Made by a program: the position numbers and the translations under genes
Notes under the pieces: generated by a model
Databases searched by the model: none
What the model saw: the letters and a program-made list of their open reading frames with translations, nothing else
What the model was told of the DNA's origin: nothing
Origin: Paraglaciecola psychrophila 170
GTDB taxonomy: Bacteria > Pseudomonadota > Gammaproteobacteria > Enterobacterales > Alteromonadaceae
Direction of reading: 5' to 3'
DNA: 64,000 nt
NCBI RefSeq assembly: GCF_000347635.1
Contig: NC_020514.1
Location: 4,216,001-4,280,000 of the forward strand
Part shown: piece by piece, positions 57,993 through 64,000 of the stretch
How positions within the stretch are numbered: position 1 is the stretch's first letter
Layout: every line of letters starts with the position of its first letter

Positions 57993-58318
57993 TCAGACAG
58001 ATTGAAGTAAGGCTCTCGCCTTTGCCATCCTCATATGTGTTGATGGTTTGTGTGATGTTTGAATTGTTGTAACATCCGCTCACTACCTACAGCGGTTCTG
58101 AAGTGTTTTTCGAACTCGGTAGTGAGAGTCAACCATTGCTCTGAGTCGAGGCCGAGGCACGCTAAAATGGGGCTATGATGTTGCTCTACATAAACTGCTT
58201 TATCGTCTCGAATGCAGCGGCCTGTGCAATCCACTAGTTCACAATAGTCAATCAAGCTGTAAGCGATGCCTTTGGGCATGTCTTTTCTGGGATCATCAAG
58301 AATTAACAAGACACCCAT
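57993..58318 (-). pseudogene. RAYT-like transposase C-terminal fragment (minus strand)
   Basis: The frame 58031-58318 reads DDPRKDMPKGIAYSLIDYCE, a middle DKAVYVEQHH and SEQWLTLTTEFEKHFRTAVG then QFKHHTNHQ, the C-terminal third of the same transposase family as 54598-55606. The last 13 codons are moved out of frame by a missing base before ATGGCAAAGGC and end at 57993-57995. The N-terminal two thirds are absent. An 11-bp inverted repeat just upstream (58308-58318 and 58360-58370, AAGACACCCAT and complement) probably is the left end, which makes this an internally deleted, non-autonomous copy. Confidence 0.78.
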
Positions 58319-58370
58319 GATAACGAGTAGCCAAAAAAATGGTTTTGCAATTCATTACGATGGGTGTCTT
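58308..58370. repeat. 11-bp inverted repeat (AAGACACCCAT / ATGGGTGTCTT) around 41 bp
   Basis: AAGACACCCAT at 58308-58318 and its complement at 58360-58370. It forms a long-range hairpin adjacent to the transposase fragment and resembles the left end near 54502. Possible terminal structure of the RAYT-like element. Confidence 0.6.
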
Positions 58371-58385
58371 TATAACTTTATAATT

Positions 58386-58575
58386 CTATCCTGTGCAGCT
58401 TTTTAAATCTGTGATGATAAACTCGATGCTCACCGCGGTGCTGACTAGTTCAACGGCAGCTCCGACGCTGCTAACTCCAAAACACTGGTAACCTTAAGCA
58501 GTTAACGTTTCTGACGCTTCTTCAACAATAATTTCATCATCATCAACAACAAGGATCTTAATCGACGCGGCGCTT
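58386..58575 (-). pseudogene. Response regulator fragment with in-frame stop
   Basis: The minus strand reads SIKILVVDDDEIIVEEASET, then a stop after LTA, GYQCFGVSSVGAAVELVSTA and EFIITDLK before ending at 58386. It is the front half of a receiver domain related to the regulator at 59982-60371, positioned right after the kinase gene that ends at 58595. It is truncated where the RAYT-like element begins. Confidence 0.75.
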
Positions 58576-58594
58576 CTCCTTCTAAAAATCGAGA

Positions 58595-59977
58595 TTAACT
58601 AAACATCGGTAATGTAATTGTGAACCGAGCACCATCATCGATATTCTCAGCGATAATCGTTCCCTTCATATCACGGACAATGCCGTAACTGACAGACAGC
58701 CCCAAACCCGTTCCTTTGCCCATTTCCTTGGTCGTGAAGAACGGCTCGAAGATGCGGTGCAAAACATCGCTGGGAATACCCCCGCCAGTGTCCTGGACTG
58801 TAATATGGACAACTTTATCGCCTTCAAATACTCGCAATGTGATTTTCGCCTGATCTTCGCTTTCATCTATGGCATCTCGGGCATTAGTGAGGAGGTTCAA
58901 AATGACTTGCTCCATTTGAATGGCGTGGCCCAAAACATACGCACAATCTTCCGCCAGCGCGGTCATAACCTCAATTCCAGCCAATCTCAATTGCTCACTC
59001 ACAAGATCAAGTGCATTAACCACCACAACTCGAGGATCAATAGATTCAGGAAGTTCTGTCGCCTGGCGCCCGAACATCCGCATGTGATCGATAATTGTCG
59101 CCGCTCGTGCGGTCTGTTCCTCAATACGCAGCAGCTTATCATTGAGGTATTCAGCGTCAGCAATACCTTCAGACATTTTTCGGCGGCTATTCCCGGCGGC
59201 CATACGAATCACGTTCAGCGGCTGGTTCAATTCATGGGCGACTGACGTCGCCATTTCTCCTAATGTTGCCAGCTTGGAAGATTGGATAAGATTGGCAGCA
59301 GCTTCCTTGCGCTCGCTAATATTACGGATGAACCCGACGAACGCAGCTTTTTTTTCCGTCCCTGTTACGACTTCGTATTTTTCAACAGCCACCTCGACCG
59401 GAAATTCATGTCCATCATGATGCAAAGCCTCTATTTCAAAACGCTGGCCAATCAGCGGCCCTTTACCTGTTTTAAGAAACATCTTTAAACCTTGACCATG
59501 CGCTTCACGATAACGATGCGGGATAATCAGATCCGCTAGATCGATACCAAGAACCTGCCGCCTTTGGTAGCCAAAAATTCCTTCAGCGGCTGCATTAAAA
59601 TCCATCACTGCGCCCTGTGCATTAATAATAATAATAGCGTCAAAAGCGGAATCCATCAGTGCCCTAAATCGAGCACCACTGTCCCGCTGACTTTTAGCTT
59701 CCGCGTCGAGGCGAGCATGCACAGTACCGAGATAATAGAAGGTGGAACCCAATACAAGCGGAGCCGTATCAACAATATAAATGATTGGATTATCTAAATG
59801 TATCAGAATAATGTTAGCAATTGTTGGCATTAAGCCTGAGCTAAACAGATCAATAGCCCACGACACTGCGAGAAAAAGACACCCGAAAATTGTACCTACC
59901 AAGGCATATTTTGCTTGGTACTTTATTTGAGCAATCGTGACCAGCCATACTTTCAGGGATGAGATATTTGTCATCAT
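58595..59977 (-). CDS. Membrane sensor histidine kinase (PAS, HisKA, HATPase)
   Basis: 460 residues. Two membrane helices near 25-45 and 68-88 are followed by a PAS domain (about 100-218: [33 protein letters not shown]) and the kinase core with H248 in [16 protein letters not shown]-box [25 protein letters not shown] and [15 protein letters not shown]. It is an intact orthodox kinase. The start ATG follows the upstream response regulator stop by 4 bp and has AAGGG upstream, so the two are coupled. Core identity with 842-4579 ([19 protein letters not shown]) marks a recent paralogous family. The partner response regulator following it is truncated. Confidence 0.9.
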   Translation of the reverse strand: MMTNISSLKVWLVTIAQIKYQAKYALVGTIFGCLFLAVSWAIDLFSSGLMPTIANIILIHLDNPIIYIVDTAPLVLGSTFYYLGTVHARLDAEAKSQRDSGARFRALMDSAFDAIIIINAQGAVMDFNAAAEGIFGYQRRQVLGIDLADLIIPHRYREAHGQGLKMFLKTGKGPLIGQRFEIEALHHDGHEFPVEVAVEKYEVVTGTEKKAAFVGFIRNISERKEAAANLIQSSKLATLGEMATSVAHELNQPLNVIRMAAGNSRRKMSEGIADAEYLNDKLLRIEEQTARAATIIDHMRMFGRQATELPESIDPRVVVVNALDLVSEQLRLAGIEVMTALAEDCAYVLGHAIQMEQVILNLLTNARDAIDESEDQAKITLRVFEGDKVVHITVQDTGGGIPSDVLHRIFEPFFTTKEMGKGTGLGLSVSYGIVRDMKGTIIAENIDDGARFTITLPMFS

Positions 59978-59981
59978 AATT

Positions 59982-60371
59982 TTATTCCCTTACCTCCAGC
60001 ACAGAGGCAACTGTGTCTATCAGGCCATCAATATCCAACGATATTTTCAAAAAAGGATATGACGCGATATCTATGCCGTTCCCTTCAACTTTAGGAGTGG
60101 CGTTCTGTAACACTACAATAAACTTTATCTTTTGTCCCTCCCTAGTTTTAACCGCCTTGATTAAGTCGGAACCGGTTTTATTCGGCGTATTTAAATCGAA
60201 AACGACAAAGATGACGGCCGCTGCAGTGCTGACCAATTCAACTGTAGTTTTGACGTCGCTAGCGCCAATGCACACGCAACCATCATCAGTTAACGTTTCT
60301 AACGTTTTTTTAGAAATGAAATCTTCATCATCGACAAGGATCTTGATTGAGATAGCGCATCTCCCTCTCAT
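59982..60371 (-). CDS. Response regulator receiver, degenerate
   Basis: 129 residues, receiver-only. It retains Asp in the phospho-acceptor place (VVFDLNTPNKTG) and an acidic patch VDDED, but one residue is missing from the ILVVDD strand, the GHG switch segment is replaced by QNATP, and the conserved KP near the end reads KIS. It is possibly no longer phosphorylatable in the usual way. It stands directly upstream of the kinase at 58595 and 8 bp behind a kinase fragment at 60380, as in a tandem kinase-regulator duplication. Confidence 0.7.
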   Translation of the reverse strand: MRGRCAISIKILVDDEDFISKKTLETLTDDGCVCIGASDVKTTVELVSTAAAVIFVVFDLNTPNKTGSDLIKAVKTREGQKIKFIVVLQNATPKVEGNGIDIASYPFLKISLDIDGLIDTVASVLEVRE

Positions 60372-60379
60372 AACTAATG

Positions 60380-60510
60380 CTAACTAAACATCGGCAGCGT
60401 GATTGTAAACCGGGCTCCATCATCGATATTCTCAGCAACAATTTTGCCCTTCATATCTCGGACAATGCCGTAACTGACAGACAGCCCTAGACCAGTCCCT
60501 TGGCCTAGAT
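60380..60510 (-). pseudogene. Histidine kinase C-terminal fragment
   Basis: The minus strand reads [20 protein letters not shown] then [12 protein letters not shown] to a stop at 60380-60382. It is almost the same as the end of the kinase at 58595. The fragment begins abruptly at a junction near 60505-60510 where the sequence continues as RAYT-like transposase on the plus strand, sharing the word CTAG. Confidence 0.85.
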
Positions 60511-60663
60511 ACTGAGCAATGGTTGACTCTCACTACTGAGTTCGAACAACACTTCAGCACCGTCGTAGGCAGTGAACATATGCTGCAACAATTCAAACAT
60601 CACACAAACCATCAACGTATACGGGGGATGGCAAAGGCCAGGGCTTTACTTCAATCCGCTTGA
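60505..60663 (+). pseudogene. RAYT-like transposase C-terminal fragment (plus strand)
   Basis: Fifty-two codons open in one frame: TEQWLTLTTEFEQHF, SEHMLQQFKHHTNHQ, RGMAKARALLQSA and a stop at 60661-60663. It is the same region as the fragment at 57993-58318 (SEQWLTLTTEF). The upstream part is replaced by the kinase fragment, so this copy is 5'-truncated. Confidence 0.8.
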
Positions 60664-60833
60664 ATTACAACCCCATATATAGTCAAAGTTACTGACACAA
60701 AATGTGTTGATTCCTACTGTCTGCAATTTGAATTGAGCGACACATTTCAAAGCATTCATCTACTTTAATTCCAAATAAGTCGCATTTCTCACTTTAAAAC
60801 ATAAATAGTGAGCTGATATCCAATAATTTGTGC

Positions 60834-60880
60834 TTGTTGATTACGTTGAAATTGGGTGCTTTATTACTTTGGGTGTCTAG
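60834..60880 (+). repeat. RAYT-like right end, copy 3
   Basis: Ends GGGTGTCTAG at 60871-60880. It lies about 208 bp behind the transposase fragment at 60505-60663. Inverted partner of 57777-57823 with 41 of 47 matches. Confidence 0.75.
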
Positions 60881-60892
60881 TTTAAGTCTTCT

Positions 60893-61339
60893 TTGAGTAT
60901 ACAAAGTCTAATTCATAATTCCGTTTATTCAATTCCGACTACTTTCAACAAACCTGACCCCGCAGGTCCCATAAAAAGAACCTACGCATTACACAATAAT
61001 AAAATGGTGATTGTTCGTCACCCTGAAATGGATTTCTATAACAACAACAGTCACAAAGTGATCGCCATAAATACCCACATTGGACGCCGTCCAATCGCTG
61101 CATTTGGTAACTCAGATGGCGACATGCACATGTTAGAATACGTATCGAAAGGTAAGGGGGCTCGCCTTAGTATGTTGATCCACCATACTGACAAAAAACG
61201 GGAATGGGCTTATGACCGACAATCTGAAATTGGAAAGCTCGATAAAGGACTAGATAAAGCAGCCGAAAATAAGTGGGGAATTGTTGATATGCGCAAAGAC
61301 TGGAAGGTGATTTATCCCGAACCAATCAAACCGAATTAA
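60893..61339 (+). pseudogene. HAD-superfamily phosphatase C-terminal fragment
   Basis: The C-terminal half of a HAD-type hydrolase is readable from about codon 17: HIGRRPIAAFGNSDGDMHML (containing the GNSDGD acidic motif IV), LSMLIHHTDKKREWAYDRQ and VDMRKDWKVIYP. The front half, with the nucleophile DxD motif, is not present; upstream of the first sensible codons lies RAYT-like repeat sequence ending at 60880. It is therefore a 5'-truncated, non-functional remnant. The open frame happens to start with an ATG-like codon inside the junk. Confidence 0.75.
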
Positions 61340-61497
61340 CCGTCTCGATCGATGCCATGTGCCTTAAACGCTCGCACCGCCTTAGCATAAAAACAAAATT
61401 TGAAACTATAAAAGGCACCTTAAAAAAAGCCTGCTTAAATACACCAAGCGTGACAAACCTGATCAAGATTGAGTTCATTGGTTTGGGGCAGCGCCAC

Positions 61498-61523
61498 AAA
61501 AAAAAGCTTATCTTTCGATAAGC
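61498..61523 (-). terminator. Bidirectional terminator behind the acyl-CoA dehydrogenase gene
   Basis: Stem GCTTATC/GATAAGC (61506-61512 and 61517-61523) with a 4-base loop, flanked by eight A on the left and five T on the right. On the minus strand the T run follows the stem, 90 bp after the stop at 61613. On the plus strand it also could end transcription from the HAD fragment side. Confidence 0.85.
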
Positions 61524-61612
61524 CTTTTTATGGGTAATGTTGGATAGTGAACTCTCATCATGCATCTCCCACATTTTCGCACTTACATTCTCCAGCATTA
61601 TTTAGATGAATA

Positions 61613-63418
61613 TCATAGCCAATCTGGATGTGTATCAAAGCTCGCACTGTCTATATTTTTCACCAGATTTCCCCAATGGTAGGTAAGAGGTAGCTCACTA
61701 TTGAAGAAATACTTCATGGCTTGAATTTTACCGTTATAGAACTTTTCATCGTCACTATGAGGTGTTTTATCAAGCGCCTTTGAAGCGACCTCAGCTTGTC
61801 TTAACCATAACCATGCAATAGTGATGTGGCCAAACATATTCAGATAACTGACCGAATTAGAGAAGACCATATCAATATTTTGAGTCTTAGATGCGTCCAA
61901 TACAGCGGTAGTCACTGCTTTAAGATTATCTAAAGTATCTTTCAACTGTTGCGCATACAACTGCAACTTTTCATGGGATTGAGCACTATCAACCGTGTCG
62001 TACATTTCGGTTAAGAACGCCTGATACCCCTTAAAATCATTCATCGGTACTTTTCGGCAAAGTAAGTCTAACGACTGAATGCCAGTCGTGCCCTCATGAA
62101 TGGGGTTGAGTCGATTGTCGCGATAAAACATCTCGACGGGGTGTTCGTTAACATAACCGTGCCCACCTAATACTTGAATGGCCAAATCGTTGGATTTAGG
62201 CCCCCATTCTGACGGCCAACTTTTAATAATCGGGGTTAAAAAATTGAGTATGGTGGATGCGTGTTTTTTCTCGCTTTCTGTGGGCGCAGTTTTTTCATCA
62301 TCAGCAAGTTGATGTCCGTATAAACACAATGCATATGCCCCCTCAGAATAAGCCTTTTGGGTAAGGAGCATTCGCCTAACATCGGGATGTTCAATAATGT
62401 TGACTGGAGGCGCTAACGGATCTTTTGAAGACAGCAAACGACCTTGAGGACGACCTTTGGCATAGTCCAGGGAATATTGAAAACCAGTTAACGCAGTTAA
62501 CGCTGCGCCGGTCCCCACTAAAATTCGGGCTTCGTTCATCATATGGAACATGTACATCAAGCCTTTATTCTCTTCGCCAACTAAGTAGGCCACAGCACCG
62601 TCTTGTTCACCAAAACTTAGAGCCGTTGACGTATGCCCTCGCCCTCCCATTTTATGAAACAAACCGGCCAAAGCCACTTCATTACGCTGGCCAACAGTCC
62701 CATCATTATTGACCAAAAATTTAGGCACAATAAATAATGAAATCCCTTTCACCCCTCTAGCTGCACCTTTCACTCTAGCTAATACTAAATGAACAATATT
62801 TTCAGATAAATCGTGATCGCCACCCGATATCCAAATCTTATTACCTTTGACTCGATAAGTGCCGTCTTCTTCTTTAGTGGCGAAGGTGGTTAGGTCACCC
62901 AGACCAGAACCCGCTCCTGGCTCGGTCATTGCCATGGTGCCAAAAAAACGCCCTTCGCGCTGCGGGGTAACCCATTTTTCAATTTGTTCAGGCGAGCCAT
63001 AGGCTTCAATCAAATTACAGTTGGCATGCGTCAGTGAAAGATAACCAAGACTGGTGCTTGCCGCTGCTGACAGGTAGGCAAACGCGCCACTTGCGGCAAT
63101 CTGCGGTAGTTGCATGCCACCCATTTCGTAATCGGTTGTAGGTGCTGTTAGCCCAGCTGCAATAACTGCATCAAGACCTGCTTTAATCTCAGGGATAATA
63201 TGGACTTTATTGCCATCGAATGTGGGCTCGTTACGGTCTACTTTTGACTGAATGGGTAAATAGTATTTTTCGGCTATGGCCTGTGCAATATCGATTGCAG
63301 CATCAAAACTTTCACGATCATGATCTTGATAACGTTCACGGGTGGTTAAAGATTCGATATCAAACATCTCATATAAAAAGAATTCAATATCTCTACGACT
63401 TACAATAGGTGCTGGCAT
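61613..63418 (-). CDS. Acyl-CoA dehydrogenase
   Basis: 601 residues, longer than the classical 380-400 and typical of the group with an extra C-terminal domain (as in DmdC or FadE-like enzymes). N-terminal helices, the FAD/acyl binding loop TMAMTEPGAGSGLGDLTT and IWISGGDHDL, and the catalytic-base segment NPIHEGTTGIQSLDLL (Glu in HEG) are visible. It oxidises an acyl-CoA to enoyl-CoA, passing electrons to ETF. A short-chain dehydrogenase gene precedes it, so both may serve the same degradation pathway. A substrate cannot be assigned; DmdC-type (methylmercaptopropionyl-CoA) is possible in marine bacteria. Confidence 0.92.
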   Translation of the reverse strand: MPAPIVSRRDIEFFLYEMFDIESLTTRERYQDHDRESFDAAIDIAQAIAEKYYLPIQSKVDRNEPTFDGNKVHIIPEIKAGLDAVIAAGLTAPTTDYEMGGMQLPQIAASGAFAYLSAAASTSLGYLSLTHANCNLIEAYGSPEQIEKWVTPQREGRFFGTMAMTEPGAGSGLGDLTTFATKEEDGTYRVKGNKIWISGGDHDLSENIVHLVLARVKGAARGVKGISLFIVPKFLVNNDGTVGQRNEVALAGLFHKMGGRGHTSTALSFGEQDGAVAYLVGEENKGLMYMFHMMNEARILVGTGAALTALTGFQYSLDYAKGRPQGRLLSSKDPLAPPVNIIEHPDVRRMLLTQKAYSEGAYALCLYGHQLADDEKTAPTESEKKHASTILNFLTPIIKSWPSEWGPKSNDLAIQVLGGHGYVNEHPVEMFYRDNRLNPIHEGTTGIQSLDLLCRKVPMNDFKGYQAFLTEMYDTVDSAQSHEKLQLYAQQLKDTLDNLKAVTTAVLDASKTQNIDMVFSNSVSYLNMFGHITIAWLWLRQAEVASKALDKTPHSDDEKFYNGKIQAMKYFFNSELPLTYHWGNLVKNIDSASFDTHPDWL

Positions 63419-63490
63419 GTATAGATCCTCTAACAGTTGGAGCGGTAAAAGTTTAAATAAGTAAAATATGTTGGTGTTAAAGGCGTGCCT

Positions 63491-64000
63491 TTATTTGTTT
63501 AGTAATGCTTTACGTTTATTAATCACGCCTTTTTCAAAACCGAGAAGTTTTTCATAACTAGACGGGAACCACCTTGCAATACAGTCAAGTAATTTTGCAT
63601 CGCCTCCCACTAGAATACGGCGCTGCTTTTTTCCCATTCCCGTTAATATTATATCGGCAGCCTGCTCAGACGTGGTTTTGGCTTGTTTATTAAAATCAGC
63701 AATCAGCTGACTCTTTTGAATAGCGTTAGTAGATACTTTGGCATTGTTGGTAATGTTAGTTTTAATCCCGCCAGGATGAACACAATGCACAGCTATGTTA
63801 CTGCCAGCCATTTCCATTTTTAACGCTTCGGTGAATCCTCTAACCGCATATTTGGATGCGTTATAGGCGCTTTGTAATGGCAAAGAAAGCAAACCGAATA
63901 GACTTGATATATTGACGATGTGGGCACTAGACGAGGTTTTCAAATAAGGTAAAAACGCATTTGTGCCATGCACTACTCCCCAAAAATTAATATTCATTAA
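63491..64000 (-). CDS. Short-chain dehydrogenase/reductase (partial, N-terminus beyond right edge)
   Basis: The C-terminal about 169 residues of an SDR. The frame stays open at the window edge, since the codon before the first Met (63995-63997) is TTA, not a stop. MNINFWGVVHGTNAFLPYL, ISSLFGLLSLPLQSAYNASKYAVRGFTEALK with the catalytic Tyr/Lys, and VHPGGIKTNI are typical of the SDR C-terminal half. The cofactor motif is in the missing part. Lies 72 bp upstream of the acyl-CoA dehydrogenase gene on the same strand, so probably co-transcribed. Confidence 0.9.
   Translation of the reverse strand, partial: LMNINFWGVVHGTNAFLPYLKTSSSAHIVNISSLFGLLSLPLQSAYNASKYAVRGFTEALKMEMAGSNIAVHCVHPGGIKTNITNNAKVSTNAIQKSQLIADFNKQAKTTSEQAADIILTGMGKKQRRILVGGDAKLLDCIARWFPSSYEKLLGFEKGVINKRKALLNK

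Noticed and set aside
58757..59245. 162-codon plus-strand open frame opposite the kinase
   Set aside because: Antisense of the HATPase and HisKA domains.
61326..61598. 90-codon minus-strand open frame
   Set aside because: It covers the terminator hairpin at 61498-61523 and has no ribosome binding site.
1..64000. CRISPR arrays, tRNA or rRNA genes, integrase and phage modules
   Set aside because: I looked for regularly spaced short repeats, for conserved tRNA arms and rRNA words, and for phage genes; none found by eye, though a tRNA scan would be the decisive test.

Overview
This looks like a chromosomal window of about 40% G+C from a cold-adapted marine gammaproteobacterium of the Alteromonadales, most likely a Paraglaciecola/Glaciecola relative. 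The evidence is the many TonB-dependent receptors, the Alteromonadales-style N-acetylglucosamine (GlcNAc) operon with a GlmS-like NagB-II and a NagP transporter, FabY-type ketoacyl synthase, RadD, ArfA, two fatty-acid desaturases, an ice-binding-type secreted protein and remnants of tyrosine (Y1/RAYT-like) transposases. These placements come from recalled protein families; no database was searched.

Layout. 1-6.6 kb: a two-component operon on the minus strand (a CHASE/PAS histidine kinase with four near-identical tandem PAS repeats, then two response regulators), followed by a decayed kinase fragment and a small acidic protein. 7-19 kb: a GlcNAc utilisation locus on the minus strand (TonB receptor, phosphodiester glycosidase, GlcNAc kinase, NagB-II, NagA, NagP, alkaline phosphatase) facing a divergent ROK regulator; the shared promoter region carries four copies of a 13-bp palindromic operator. 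19.6-29 kb: GlxA-type regulator, fabY, SDR and crotonase genes, arfA with a hairpin across its stop codon, and two membrane desaturases, one paired with a PaaX-like regulator. 29-37.7 kb: alpha/beta hydrolase with a membrane C-terminus, TonB receptor, thioesterase, a decayed EamA exporter and a frameshifted CehA/McbA-type metallohydrolase. 38-45.4 kb: a frameshifted CoA-transferase/GNAT fusion, then a likely purine-base locus (TonB receptor, NCS2 permease, Tat-exported deaminase). 45.5-52 kb: methyltransferase pseudogene, Spinster-type MFS, rhtA and radD. 52-61 kb: a graveyard of mobile-element debris (IS66 end, pilin pseudogene, three RAYT-like remnants with recognisable ends) around an ice-binding-like protein and a partly duplicated kinase/regulator pair. 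61.6-64 kb: acyl-CoA dehydrogenase and a partial SDR.

The most interesting system is the GlcNAc locus. It combines an envelope phosphodiester alpha-GlcNAcase-like lipoprotein and an alkaline phosphatase with the complete GlcNAc uptake and catabolic pathway, which suggests use of GlcNAc-1-phosphodiester glycans rather than only chitin. Also worth attention are the 13-bp operators, arfA with its stop codon inside a terminator-like hairpin, the dual-start Tat deaminase and the number of single-base frameshifts. Coordinates of pseudogene edges are approximate.
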